Below are positions 35,820 to 48,500 of a DNA stretch of 64,000 bases, piece after piece. The notes beneath the pieces are model-generated. The model did not search any database, was not told the origin of the DNA, and saw only the letters and a program-made list of their open reading frames with translations. Source of the stretch: Darksidea phi (Eukaryota > Ascomycota > Dothideomycetes > Pleosporales > Lentitheciaceae); contig JASJFT010000006.1 of the NCBI GenBank assembly GCA_030770425.1, positions 186,001 to 250,000 of the forward strand, in the 5' to 3' direction. Every line of letters begins with the position of its first letter. Position 1 is the stretch's first letter. Both the position numbers and the translations under genes were made by a program.

Positions 35820-38800
35820 ACTGCACAACTCGTAACTCCTCACTTTTCTATGTTCTTCTCTATCCGGCGGTTTCCGGAAACGTCAATTCTGCTTTGTTGA
35901 TGCCCTGTTGCTTTGGCGCAGTAACCGATGTTACGGCATATATCTTATGTTCGCGTCTTTCCTTGACGATATCTTTTGCATATACAATCTCATATTATCT
36001 TTGCGAATCCAAGAGGATCTGCTCAAATGTCGGACCGACATGTCTCATTAGCAAAAGGAGAAGAGTCGAGGAAGCGCGGAGCAGGCCTTCGAAAGGCCAA
36101 AGCTGATCAAAGGCATCAACGTAGACTGGAAGAGTGGAATATCATGGCCTGCGAATCGTCCAGTGTGGCAATGCGAGAGGTGCTCACTTCGTGGGTTGGG
36201 AATCTGTAGACCTCTGTTGGGTGTAATCGTTGGTGTTTCCATTTGATTGATTTGGATAGGTGTGACAATAATACCATGTTTCCTATTGTTCATATACTGC
36301 GTACCCTATCCATTAGCATATTCGCAGTTCGATTGCCGTATCCTCCCACTCAAAACTGACATGTGCACCGTGTATACGCGCCCACTCCATAACTCGTCAA
36401 CCGAGCTGTGTGTCCTGATTACCTTGAAGGAGCAGTACTGAAGTGGCAATTCTATCGTACGCTCCCGCGCGCTAGATGCATAGGGTAAACTAATGTATAA
36501 CCGTGCGGATATGTTGGAGCGTGAATAGGCATGGTAAGGTTATTAGTGTTGCTGCGTTACTCGGACTCGAACGCAAAACCACGGTCATCGTCGGTAGACT
36601 GTGCTCATATCAGTCCAAGAGCCAGATAGGGGGCCGGCGGGTTATTGAAACGTTGGCCTAATTTATTATTTTATCGAAACACTCCAGCCTTCTCACTCTC
36701 ATACAAATCTCGGTCTACTACAATGCCATGCTCGAGGTCTTCGTAGTACGCAGTAAGCTCCGGGTCCCCGTCGATCGCCGACGAATGTCCCACTCCAGTC
36801 CTCCATCCCGAGACAGACTATAAGTGCTTGAGCAAGGGTAACAAGCTCGCGCGTTGCATGATTATGGCGGTTATGGAAACGCGTTCCAAAAGTGTGGAGG
36901 CTTGGATGTACGCTTCTTGACGAGAAGCCTGCAGAACTACATCACTGATGAGGCTCTACAGAGTCATGCTTATTGCGTTCCTTGTGTCGTCGCCCAACAA
37001 CTGCACAGTGGATACGAAAAGGCTTTAAACAGCAGCTCTTTTTTGCTACTATTGTATATGTAGACAGCTTGCATGGTCTCTGTGACTAAGATGAAAGAAA
37101 TCTGAATACATACATATATCTGTAGCTCTGCTGGTACATCAGCCAACGCCGCAAACAAATTTCAAAGAGCACTTAAAGTTTAGTCGAGCAATCAAGCAAC
37201 CAAAGGGGAGCAATCATGCTTATGGACGAATCCATCTTCTATGCAAACGGGCTTTTCCAAACCTGAGCCACTTGCTTAAACATGTAAGAAAGTATCAACC
37301 CAACATGTTTAGCTTGTATGTGTATTTATAGGGAGACGTCTTTAAGGAGACTGCCGTATGTCAAGCATAAACGGCTATGCACTATTGCTAAGGAATTGTT
37401 AACTATAATAACAACTAGGATCACCCTTTCATATGGGAATTCACGTCCAAGTGTCCGCCTCTCATCAACTCAACAAGCTTGACTGACAGCCAAAGTCATC
37501 CATGGATTGTGAACAGGCCTTTGTCCCACACACGAAACACCGAAAAACGCTACTACCTCACTACAGGATGCAGTTGACGCGGTTGTAAGATAGTCTACCG
37601 CTGGAGTACTGCAGGCTCCATGGCTACCGGTTGATGTTGGCCCTGCTGTCTAGCAATGCGGCTGCGAACATTATCATAAGTTTCTCGAGACACGCGTCAT
37701 AGAACACCATTCAACAACCAATGCTCCTAATCCGGCATGGAAGCCTGCAATTGCCTACTTCGTCTAAGTGTATGGTCGCTCTTGAAGCGCTAAATGTAGA
37801 GCCTGCTAGCGATACGGTGAAGGTTGCCGTCGCTGACACCGAGGTTTTGCACGATAATCATTGACGGGATATTAGCATATTGAGCGGTTAGAGATATTAG
37901 TTGCGCGGAGAAGAAAGCACACTCATACTAATCTGCTGGTGACATGGAAAGACGCCTCCATCTAGTATTGTTTTACCTAGAGTCGGACATACAATGTTTG
38001 TAAAGTTTATCCAACCAGAGGGGTGTTCGGACCTATCGTCTTGTTTAGAAGCAGTGTTGTCCCGCCACAGTACAACGCATTCGGTGAGCCAGGATATCCA
38101 TTTTGCAGCTTTGGATTGTGCGCCGTAACTTTGGGGTACAGGGTACGAATTGCGTCTTGCTCTGCGGGACGGCGCGGTCCCGGTCCGAGACAACAGGTAC
38201 TCGTACTCCTCTCGATGAGCTTTACCGACTTGGTAACACCGTTCTCGCGCGCTTAAGCGAAAGCTTCAGAGCTAGTCCAAAGTAAAGGTAGATAATAGCC
38301 TACCCCATCGAGCCTTAAAACTGCTCTGTTGAGCCACTGTCAGGCTTGATGTCTAGTGATAATGGAAACCTTTGATACATTCAACGTGTGGCTGCTACAT
38401 AGCTCCAATGTATTTGCGACTGATTTAACGTGTGCCTTTTCTGATGCAAGGTGCGTGTCGTCTTAACCACTTGCAGGATTGTTCTGAGCCCGTAATATAG
38501 ATGCACCAACCTTGGGGAAGGGTGGCTGGAATGCGAGGTTCAGTCAGGGTCATAGCCATTCGATCAAAGGCGAGATGTTGAGAGTAGCATGCTTATGCTG
38601 CACTTACCGAAAGCATGCGTTCCTGCCGTCTCCTTCCGGCAATGTGAACGGCAACTCCTTTCCTTCGCCAGCATTTCCTCGCTCCAGTCTTTCTAAGAGC
38701 AACCATTAGCTTCTATCATCTTCGGGGTCAGCAGACCTGGTCTCAATAATCCTGCTCGCCCGACATCTCATGACATTTACAGCTCATCTCTCATGCTCCG

Positions 38801-39750
38801 TAATCCATCTGGTTAGCCGCCAACTTTGTCATCATAATGTCGCCAATGATCGTCCGAAAAAATTTACATTCCTGTCTAGCAGGTAAGCGCATGCGTGTCC
38901 GCATTCAGGCTATACCAGCGCAATACATTTTTGTCGTATATGGTACTTAAGCGAGCCACTACACCAGATTCAAAATTATACGAACACGCTCACCTGTACA
39001 TTGCAGGTGCAGATGCAGGTGTGGACGTTTACCCGGCTTACGGCCGCTGCAGCGGCGCCACCAACATGTGTCCTGCGTGAAGCTGCGAACTCACTTCCTG
39101 CCACCGGTATTGTAGTTTCCTTGACCAACAACTAAGCTTTCTGTCATTCGTAAATAGCCAACTGAATGCTGTCTTTCTACTTCTGTAAAAGTGGGGACAA
39201 GCCTGGAGTGGTTCCAGGAATGAATGTGGACTGGGAGTCAGTCCATCCGTTTTCGGGAGCCGGAATACGTGGAGCTGCTGAAGGATGGTGCATATACGGG
39301 CTGCCGTGTTACTCTAATTCAGAGAGGGCGCTGAAAAAGGAAGTGATATGACGTTTGTGGCGGCCTCATCCGGCAGTCTTTAGTATTAGTTCTTACCATT
39401 GCCATTCAGGGTCCTTGGCTTTAAGTGCCATGCCTCTCGTTGTGAGTTATGGGCGTAGCTTGGCGCAAATTTCGTCCGAACTTCCCTTTCCGCTGTGTTC
39501 ATTGGGGGAAATATCACCCCAATAAACTATTTTTGACTGCAGCAATGCTCAGTGCACACTTGGCTTTGCAAGCGAGTTCGTGTATACCTTAAACGATGCC
39601 TGGAGGGATTGCAATGTACGTCATTGGCGTTTGAGCTTAGGACGACGCCAATGATAGATAAAAGGCTCTCTTGTGTTCGTGTAAAGTTGATTGTCCATCG
39701 CATCCAGACGATCCAGCGCATTCGACCAACATTCTTGTCTGCAGTACAAG
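35820..39750. other. 3.9-kb gene-free region
   Basis: After the DENN gene's 3' region no frame above about 100 codons exists and none resembles a family. Composition is mixed, with AT-rich parts near 36.6-37.4 kb. A tRNA-like TTCGAGTC loop on the minus strand near 36560 does not fold into a cloverleaf. The last part must contain the promoter of the oxidase at 39751. Confidence 0.55.
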
Positions 39751-41238
39751 ATGTTATCAATTCTGTTTTCCACGGCACTTCTCCTTTTCACCGGCCTCAC
39801 CCATGCCGACACTTGCTCTTCGGTAGAAGCACTCGGCTACATCAACATCACGCGCGCCATTGACCTCGCCTACATCGAAGAGCAAACTCAATACTGGTCT
39901 ACGTCCTGTTCCGCCCTCCTCCCCTCATGCATCATCTTTCCTAAGACTGTGGAGGAAGTCTCGACCGTTGTCAAGATCCTTGCCAATACGACTGAGCAAT
40001 TTGCCGTCAAATCTGGAGGTCATAACCCCAACAATTACTTCTCGAGTGTTGATGGTGGGCCATTGATTTGCACAGAGCATCTTGACCAGGCAGAGTTGAA
40101 TGATGCCACTGGAATCGTGGATGTCGGTCCGGGAAATCGACTTGATGGGATCGCGGCAAAATTGCAAGGGAGTGGGTGGACCTTTGTTGGCGGTCGAATC
40201 GGAAACACCGGAGTTGGTGGGCTGGTGCTGGGTGGAGGGCTTTCATACATGTCAGCGCAGTATGGATGGGCCGCGTCCCAGGTGAGGGAGTTCGAGATTG
40301 TATATGCGAACGGAACTATTGGCCACGTCAACAAGGATAATCACCCGGATCTATTCAAAGTACTCAAGGGTGGCGGAAACAACTTCGGTATAGTGACCAA
40401 CTACCGGCTACAAGCGCATCCACAAGGCGACATCTGGGGCGGCAACCTAGTCTATCTCAGAACGCCGGAGAAGGACAAAAAGCTTCTCAAGGCGGTGCGC
40501 GACTTCACCGAATATAATACCGACCACAAGGCAGCCGTTATCGTTACTGCGGAGCGAGCAAACATCAACATTGTCGACTCGTGGATCCTGTTCCTTTTCT
40601 ACGATGGTCCAACTCCTCCAGCTGGGATATTTGCGAATTTCACAGACATCAATCCCATCTTGGACACCACCCGCCAACGCACATACGCAGACCTTATGGC
40701 TTTGAGCAACTGGGTTGTTCTCAAGGGCGAAGTTGTTGACATCGCCACCGAAACCGTCCCACTTCCCTCGGCCGCCAATGAAGTCGAAGTCTTCGAGGGT
40801 ATTCACAATCATTGGCGGAACATAACTGCAACGACGCTGCTTGAGCCCGGTATCGTGGCAAGCATCGCGTGGCAGCCTTTTCCCAAAGCCATTGCTCGCG
40901 AAGCGCGTGCGCGAAGCCCAGATCTTATTGATGCCGATGATTCAGTCGATCGCATCATCATCGAGATGAACTATGCCTTCGCAACGTTGCCAAACTATGA
41001 GAAGATGGCTGATACGATGGAGGCGACGTATACAGGAGTCCGCGACAGGGTACAGGCCTGGCAAGCGGACGGCACTCTGCCGCAGGCATATTTGCCCATA
41101 TTCATGAACTATGGGTTCTATCGTCAGGACTATTGGGGTAGACTGAGGCCGGAAAGCAGGGCGTTGGCGAAGTCGGTGTCGGAGGATGTGGATCCGAATG
41201 GATTCTTTAGGACAAGGACAGGCGGTTGGAAGCCATAA
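39751..41238 (+). CDS. Secreted FAD-linked oxidase, berberine-bridge/VAO type
   Basis: Intronless gene for a 495-aa flavoprotein. It starts with a signal peptide (MLSILFSTALLLFTGLTHA), so the product is probably secreted. The FAD-binding-4 (PP-loop) domain is clear. Residues 87-91 read KSGGH, where His91 is the expected histidyl-FAD attachment point. GGRIGNTGVGGLVLGGG follows, and then the substrate-domain start LKGGGNNFGIVTNY. The second covalent site seen in bicovalent berberine-bridge enzymes (a Cys in the GGxxGxC segment) is absent, so the flavin is probably held by His alone. Such oxidases act on alcohols, sugars or alkaloids and are common in secondary-metabolite clusters; the substrate here is unknown. 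The start at 39751 is chosen because it begins the signal peptide. Confidence 0.9.
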   Translation: MLSILFSTALLLFTGLTHADTCSSVEALGYINITRAIDLAYIEEQTQYWSTSCSALLPSCIIFPKTVEEVSTVVKILANTTEQFAVKSGGHNPNNYFSSVDGGPLICTEHLDQAELNDATGIVDVGPGNRLDGIAAKLQGSGWTFVGGRIGNTGVGGLVLGGGLSYMSAQYGWAASQVREFEIVYANGTIGHVNKDNHPDLFKVLKGGGNNFGIVTNYRLQAHPQGDIWGGNLVYLRTPEKDKKLLKAVRDFTEYNTDHKAAVIVTAERANINIVDSWILFLFYDGPTPPAGIFANFTDINPILDTTRQRTYADLMALSNWVVLKGEVVDIATETVPLPSAANEVEVFEGIHNHWRNITATTLLEPGIVASIAWQPFPKAIAREARARSPDLIDADDSVDRIIIEMNYAFATLPNYEKMADTMEATYTGVRDRVQAWQADGTLPQAYLPIFMNYGFYRQDYWGRLRPESRALAKSVSEDVDPNGFFRTRTGGWKP

Positions 41239-41532
41239 GAAGATTTGATCTGCAGCTGGGTACTTTGCGTTCTACTCTTCTTTACGTAGGCTTATGGCTT
41301 TGGATCAGACTGGTGCAGAGGGTAAAAATGCTGGTGCGCGTTGATACTCTGTACGGGTATTAGTAATGACGGGAGTTTGAGCCTCAACGAGCCTATGTCA
41401 TCAAGAAGTGTAATTTATTCTCGCCTATCTCAAGTGCCGTCTCGCACCTCCCCGTCGCATGACCATCACAAGCGATTGTGAATCGCTGCTCCCACAAGTC
41501 TCGCCCTCAATAAGTTCCAAGTGTATTCCGTT

Positions 41533-42637
41533 TTAATCTCTGCGATGGAGGCCCATCTCACCCTTGAGCTCCCGCCCAATCCGCGACAAGTTCTCCCCTC
41601 GCTCCGCAGCCTCTTTTTCAAAATCTTTCTCTAATTCCACTATTCTCGAGCCTTGGTCATGGACTCCCTTTTCAATTTCCTCTCCTTTCCTAATTGCGTC
41701 GATTTTGTGCTCTTGGAGCTGATGATCAAAACCCCTTAATCTTTCTTCTTCCTTTTTCGCTAGTCCTCCCAAGAACTCTGCGACTCTAGGTCCGTACTTC
41801 GTCTCTAACTCTTTAAGTTTGTTCCCATGAGCATTTGCCACATCATTCAGCCGAGCTTGCTTCGGTATGGGAACTGTACTCGCCGTAGCACGAGCCCGAA
41901 TATCGCCTACGCTGACATAGCTATCCGGTGTGTTGGCCCGAATATCCGCTTTCACCTCTTCATACATTGATTCAATGACCTTGATAACCTCGTACACATC
42001 CAGTTTACAGTCCGGTCGGCTGAAGTCGCGCTCTCGCTGCTCGATGTATTCCCGCACCTGCTTCCACTCATTCTCGTAATATCGGATTCGGTTCGGCAAG
42101 CCGCTGCCCTTGAGATACGTCAACATCCCCGCAATAACTGTATTGATAGCGCCGAATGCGGTGACAGCGCGATGAGAGGAATTCGCGGCGCCCAAAGCTG
42201 TGAGAGCCGCGGCCACGACAATCTGGATCCCAAGACACGAGTTTATTAATATAGAAGCGAATTTGTAGCTCCGCTTGGCTTGCTGTTCACGATGTACAAC
42301 GCGGTTGTACATGCCTAGGTTCGGAGCAGCGCGACCGTCGAAGTGTAGGTTGTTGTGCGAGAGATCCGCATTGCCGTGGGAAGGGCCAAATGAACGTGTG
42401 CTGTGGATACCAACGAGAAGGCGGAAGGTTGTCAACTTCTCTTCTACAGCTACCTAAGGTCGTGTTAGTGGAAGCTGATCGGGAAGTAAAAATGGGACGT
42501 ACCATTGCGTGATTCGTTGGAACGGTTGGTTGTTGCACGTGGTATGTGCTTTCTGTCCCCCCATCTTCCAGAGATCTGACACGATCGCGTCCACCTACGC
42601 GAAATGCAGCGGGCACAAACTCCATGATCCCGCGCAT
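41533..42637 (-). CDS. Fungal SLATT-domain two-transmembrane protein
   Basis: Protein of about 351 aa in two exons, 42637-42503 and 42453-41533. The intron is 49 nt, with GTACGT, CACTAAC and TTAG. The core matches the fungal SLATT family: two hydrophobic segments at about residues 111-134 (FASILINSCLGIQIVVAAAL) and 141-158 (AVTAFGAINTVIAGMLTYLK), then the family signature GSGLPNRIRYYENEW and a helical segment. The C-terminal third is a charged coiled coil. SLATT domains were defined in bacteria as membrane effectors paired with nucleotide-producing SMODS or SLOG sensors in conflict systems, and the fungal branch has no established role. No sensor-domain partner is visible next to it here; its neighbours are two FAD enzymes. 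The family call is from recognised motifs, the function is unknown. Confidence 0.85.
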
Positions 42638-43732
42638 CCCTTCCAACGTTCGCACAGAGTAGAGCGAAGAGATTTGAAGGGAGCAACAAATTTCAAAGGA
42701 GCGCAACCTGGTGGCGCTTAATAGCGCCGCGCGACAACACTTATTCCGCGCTCCTTTCTGCTCTCTAGAAACCTCACACCCTCTTCCAACGCCCAGCTTC
42801 ATGGCAACCAATCGCGGTCGGATACGACAACAGCCAGCACGATGGCTATTAGAAATGATCTTCAGCCAGCTGAAATCAATATACGAATCCTATCTCCCTA
42901 CCCATATCTGGAATACACTAGCGATCGATCTTTCTCCAGTTTCCGTAAAGGGCTAGTAATTCATGGGGGTTAGCTGAGCCCGCCTCGCGCGGCGTCGCGC
43001 GGGACCGTATTGAGCTGTTGCCGCAACGCCACAAGCAGATTGGCGCTGCACGTCGGAAACGAATCGAGCAGCCTTTAATACTCAGTTAGTAGGTGCGCAA
43101 GCCAACCATTTTGTGAATGGCGGAAACAGTTTTTCCACCATAATATGTCGACCAGGGTGGTGAGCAGATCTCTAACTTGTTTCTCCTAGACCCTACATAA
43201 GCTTTATCTAAGTATGCTGATAAATCTTGAAGATGATATCCCGTACAGCAGTTCTTGCAGACTTTAAGTAGATTTAGCAGTTCTCTACACCCTTGCCATA
43301 ACAAATAATTATGTTAAAACCCTTGCCATAACAAATAATTATGTTAAACTTGTCAACACGAAGGAATGCCAGAAGCATTAAGTAAATCCTTATTTCTTGT
43401 GCAGACTACAGCCAATGGTCAATGTTAGAAACGTGTAGCTACAATGCTCTAGGCCATATTGAATGGTAGGGACAAAACGCGCCAGAATATTAACATAAGC
43501 AAGAGGAGGGCGGACCATTCAAAGAATCTAATCGACATCGGTCAAGAGCCCTGATACCATGACATTTTGAGTGGAATGGTGTCCTGCGCTGACCTACAGG
43601 CATCTAGATGTAAGCTTATGTGATGCGGGGCATTGAGCATCAGATACAATACCCTGGCGGGCCCGGAGGTCTACTATACATCATGTGCCATCATTGACAG
43701 TCAACCTATCTTCCAACCATTAATACATTACA
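42638..43732. other. Divergent promoter region between SLATT and FAD monooxygenase genes
   Basis: This is a 1.1-kb non-coding gap between two divergent genes. It is AT-rich in its middle, contains an exact 30-bp tandem duplication (43289-43348), and has a short GC-rich near-palindromic patch around 42983-43010. No coding frame is credible. Confidence 0.5.
43289..43348. repeat. Exact tandem duplication of a 30-bp unit
   Basis: Two identical, directly adjacent 30-bp units lie at 43289-43318 and 43319-43348. Each contains the near-palindrome TAACAAATAATTATGTTA. The copies are perfect, which implies a recent duplication or conservation. They lie in the divergent promoter region between the SLATT and monooxygenase genes. 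Confidence 0.85.
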
Positions 43733-45093
43733 ATGACAACAATTCCCACAAAGCCCTTCACCATCGCCATAGTCGGCGGCGGCATATCAGGCCTCATCCT
43801 CGCCATCGCCCTCCTCAACCATAAAATACCCATCCCTATCACCGTCTATGAATCCGCCGTTGAATTCGGCGAAATTGGTGCAGGTGTCGGCTTCCAACCT
43901 TGTTTTGTCCGCATAATGGATCGCATCTCGCCAAATATAAAAGAAGGCTTTCTGCGGTGCTGCTCTGGTAACGGTCATGAGACTGATCCGCCACCCTGGT
44001 TTGATGTGCGGATTAGTGACTGTAGGAGAGCGGATAGAGAGGGTATCGTGCACGAGAAACTTGGGAGGAAAATCGGGCTTGATGAAAAACTTTTTCGGAT
44101 ACCCGCTAGGAAGGGAGCCGGAGGTGGCGTGCATCGGGCTCATTTTCTTGATGAACTTGTTAAACTGCTTCCTGCGGACATTTGCCAATTCCGTAAAAGG
44201 CTTGTTAATGTTACGGAGGCCTCTGATGGATCTCGCGACGCGATCCTGCACTTTGCAGACGGCACCACGGCGCAACACACTGCTGTAATTGGCTGCGACG
44301 GCATCAAATCGAGATTACGGGAGTTGGTGCTTGGAAGCGAGGAGGCGCGGCCTGTATTCTCGGGAAAGTATGCTTACAGGGGCCTTATCCCGATGCAGAA
44401 AGCGATAGAGATCCTAGGTGAGGAGCAGCCGAGGACACCTCAGATGTATTGCGGATATAAAGGGCATGTGCTGACTTTTCCGATTGCTAACGGGAGCATT
44501 ATGAATGGTATATTTACGCCTCTGCTCATTCGACGTACCTACTAATTTCATAGATAGTGGTGGCTTTTAGTAGCAAGTCCGAGTGGAAGGATTCCGAATG
44601 GGTGGTCAAGACATCTAGAGAGGATATGCTTAAGGATTATGTCAATTGGACACCCACCGTCCAAGCCATCATGAGACACATGAAAGATCCCGACATATGG
44701 GCACTATTCAACCACGTCCCAGCTCGGACGTTCTTCCGATCTCGACCACGAATATGTTTGCTTGGAGATGCCGCGCACGCAACCACGCCACACCAAGGCT
44801 CCGGCGCAGGTATGTGTGTTGAGGACAGCTACATACTCAGCGAATTGCTAGCCGAAGTGGTCAACTCAGCTGGCCTGGAGAAAGCTTTCCAGGCCTATGA
44901 TGCAGTGAGACGCCCGCGTTCACTCAAGCTTGTGGAGACCAGTCGAGAAGCAGGCATGCTGTGGGAGCTCGAAGGGTTAGAGGGAGATGATTTAGATGCT
45001 TTCGAGCATAATGCTTGTTCGAGGATGGCTTGGATATGGGACCATGATCTCGGTGCAGACCTTGAACGTGCTCGTATACTGCTGCGGGCATAA
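43733..45093 (+). CDS. FAD-dependent monooxygenase, salicylate-hydroxylase-like
   Basis: Class A flavoprotein monooxygenase of 436 aa in two exons, 43733-44507 and 44558-45093. The acceptor at 44557 is chosen because the earlier AG at 44553 gives an immediate stop. The N-terminus has the dinucleotide-binding GGGISG, followed by an acidic residue after the second strand (YES). The DG motif CDGIKSRLRE is at mid-protein. The GD motif GDAAHATTPHQGSGAGMCVED closes the FAD site in exon 2. This family hydroxylates aromatic rings with NAD(P)H and oxygen, in catabolism and in secondary metabolism. The specific substrate cannot be read from the sequence. It is convergent with the A-T-R-SDR reductase, 407 bp away, so the two could belong to one accessory cluster. 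Confidence 0.92.
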
Positions 45094-45500
45094 TCTCTAC
45101 AATGGGTACCTTGGCCGTCTAATTGTTTCTACCAAGTTTGCGTCGCTGTTAGCAATGAGAAAGAGCGCGGCTGCGTCTTGTGTCTCATGAAAGTATAACG
45201 AAATTTGTGGATAAGCACCTCTGTTGTAAGCTTGCGCAATGACATGATGGTGTAAGATGTGCAGAAGAAGTAGAGGCGAATTGGTTGAACACACGGGCGG
45301 GAAAAGCACGTCATGTTCGCCTGCAGTCTGGACGACCGTTTTGTGAACGATTGACAGCAATATCATCAGAACTTGGTCACATGGTAGTGTAAAGTGATGA
45401 AGCTTGTTTGTATCTCTATCACTAAGCTCACTAATGCGTAATCGTTGTTTTGTCAGCCTCTACGAATATCATATAACCTCTATTTCGGTGTGTTGTTGAT
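45094..45500. other. Short gap between convergent genes
   Basis: These 407 bp hold the 3' ends of the monooxygenase (+) and the reductase (-). No coding frame or notable structure is seen. Confidence 0.6.
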
Positions 45501-48500
45501 TCAGATCGGTTCATCGCGGGGCTCGATCATTACTTCGTTGACGGCAACGTGATCGGGCTGCTTTAGCGCATAGACAATGGAACCAGCAACGTCTTCAGGA
45601 TCCAGAACTTTCGCTCCCGACGGCTCGCCAAACTTCTTGAGCGCCTCTGCATCCGTTGACATGCCCAGAAGATCGGTGGCGACGTTGCCAGGCTGTACGC
45701 TTGTGACACGTAGGCCTGTGCCTGCAGTCTCAACACGGAGAGCCTGCAATGTAGCCTCGACAAAGAACTTGCTGGCTGAGTAGACGCCAAGACCGGGAAA
45801 GACCTTGCGGCCCGCATCCGAAGAGATGGCAACGAAATGTCCTTTACCCCGCTCGAGCATCGAAGGCACGGTCGAAGAGATGCAATTGAGCAATCCTTTG
45901 CAGTTGACGTCCACTGTGCGGTCCCACTCCTCCGTTTGTACATTTTTCATCATAGTGAAGTACATTACGCCCGATACCGAGATGAAGATATCGACAGGAC
46001 CGAGGTCCTTAGTGGCTGTACTGACGAGGGCTTCGACCTGCGACTTGTCTGTAACATCGGTCTTTTGGCAGATAACCTTGCCTTCGCGGACAGCCATTCG
46101 CTTCTTGAGGTCCTCTAGCGCATCAAGACGTCTAGCAGCGAGCGCTACGTGGCAGCCCTCTCTCGCTAGAGCTGTCGCTGTCGCTGCGCCAATTCCAGAT
46201 GAGGCACCCATGACCACGGCGACCTTCCCATAGAGGGGCCCCCGACGAGGAAGTTGCCCCGAGCCACCGGCAGCATCGGCACGAGAAGGTGGTTTGGGAA
46301 GCCAACCTCGTGCGTACCAGTGGCGCGTGTACGTCTCTAGGAGAATCTGATCGACCTTGGGTCGTTCAACAGCGGCACGGAAGGGTCTGGTCTTGGCGTT
46401 GTCGAGAACGACGATATCCCTCAAGAACTCAACGCTAGGCATGCCGCTACGAAGGATGTCTATAGTAAAGGCACCATCTCCACCCTTAGCAGACGCCCTC
46501 GTCTCGTCCCATAGCGCAAGCCACTGTTCGAATTCTAATGGCTTCGTCGGATATCCCAGCTGGTTGAGACCTTCGAAAACCTCGCTGATATCGACAGGCG
46601 TTGGATCGCCTAAGTGGAAGATGGTCTGGTCTGCCTCTGTCTGGTTGCCCAGATGGATAATCGCTTTGCTTACAAAGTCAACTGGGGTCATTTCAGCACG
46701 CCAGCCTTTGACATCAGCATAGTGACCGATGCGAATAGACTCGACCAGCAACGCTGTGAGAAGATCCCAGGCGTTCGATGCACCTGTTTCGCTGTGTCCG
46801 CTGATTGTACCCGCCCGGTGTACCTTGACAGGCAATCCTCGCCGCCCAGCTTCGAGGACCAGCTGTTCCGCAACCCACTTCGTCTGGCCATACCCGTCCG
46901 CAAGTTTCGTAGGTACGTCTTCTACATCCAGCATCGAATCTTCCGACCAGCCCTCGCGACCCTGCGCCGGCGGCAACACTCCGTTAGTGGAAACGTATTG
47001 TACCGTAGCACCAGCCTGGCATGCGAGACGTAAAATCTCTTGTGTTCCAACAACGTTTGGGAGGCGCAAAGCGGCATATGGATAGACAAGATTGACAGTG
47101 GCGGCAGCATGGACGATGACTTGGACACGGTTGGCAAGCTCTGCGAAGGCGTCTGGTGAGAGACCGAACCGTCGTCGAGACAAGTTGCCGGGAAGGACCT
47201 CGACGCGCTCCATAATCAAATCGCTCCACAGCCCAAAGTCAAGAAGGTTTCGCCGTATCCTAGCGATACCTGCAGGAAGATCATCCGGCGATGCATCGCC
47301 GAAACGGACCATGCAAATGATCTTGGCGGACGTGCTGTCAAGGAGATCGCGTAGCAGAAAAGCCCCTAAGAAACCAGTTACACCCGTCAGGAGCACTGTC
47401 TTTGCATCCTTGAGCGCGCAAACCTTTGCGTTCGAAGGCTGAATGTTCTTGTCGAGTACAGCATCCGCGCGCAAAACCGCAGGCAAATCCGCCTGTACCG
47501 CTGCAGTTTGGCCATCTCTGACAGAGCGGACAGTATCTAGGTGACCATTAAGCGTTGCCGGGTCAGCGAGGCGAGCAACCGGAACTTTTAGACCAAATGT
47601 GTTGGACAGTCGGGCTGCTAGATCGGCAAGTGACAAGGAATGACCGCCGAGATCGAAGAAATTATATTCGGGAGTGATGGAGCTCGGCTTGATGCCAAGA
47701 ATGGTTGCCCAGATCTCAGTAATCTGTTCGATGTCGATGGGATCTTGTTCGTAGGTTCGCTTCCCGGTGGGGGTTCCACTTCTCGTATTTGGAGGTGGGA
47801 GTTGCGTGAGATCGACCTTGCCAGAAACGTCATGCGTTGGTATATCATCCACCTCGATCCATAAGTGGGGTATCATGTAGTGGGCGAGATAAGGCTTGAG
47901 TACCCGCCGTGCCATTAAGGAGCGGCCTTCGAGGTCAATTTCCACCTTTGGTCGCTCATCGGAATGTTCTCTATCCCTGACAATGTACGCCACCAACTGT
48001 CGGTCGATACCCTCGCCGTATGGAATGACGGCACAGCGAGTGACAGCCATATATCGCACAACCGCGTTCTCGACTTTTCCAGGGACAACGGAATAGCCAC
48101 GGAGTTTGATCATTTCCCCTACACGGCCCGTGATCTCCAGATATCCCGAAGGAAGCATGCGTGCTTTGTCTCCGGTCCTGTACATCCGTGCACCAGACTT
48201 GGAACTGAAGGGGTTGGGAGTGAACGCCTTGGCCGTTGTATCTGGACGATTAAGATAACCCCGCGCCAGGAGATGACCGCCAACAAACAGTTCGCCATTG
48301 GTGCCAGGCTCAACACGATGGCCACTCTCATCCAGGATGTAGATGTATTTGTCATCGATGATCGGGGGGCCAACAGGGCAGTAAAGGGAGTCCTTGTCAA
48401 TCTTTTCGAGCATTTTCCCGATGTCGCCGCAAGCCACTTCGTGGGTCTCGCAAGCGCTGTAACAGTTGAGCAAGCGGGCATTCGGTAGTGTCTTAAGAGC

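Noticed and set aside
36540..36625. tRNA-like sequence on the minus strand with a GTTCGAGTC T-loop motif
   Set aside because: The expected T stem does not pair (two mismatches next to the loop) and no matching D arm or acceptor stem could be found.
44508..44553. Earlier acceptor (AG at 44553) for the monooxygenase intron
   Set aside because: It leads to a stop five codons later; the AG at 44557 restores the conserved NVVAFSSKSEW reading.
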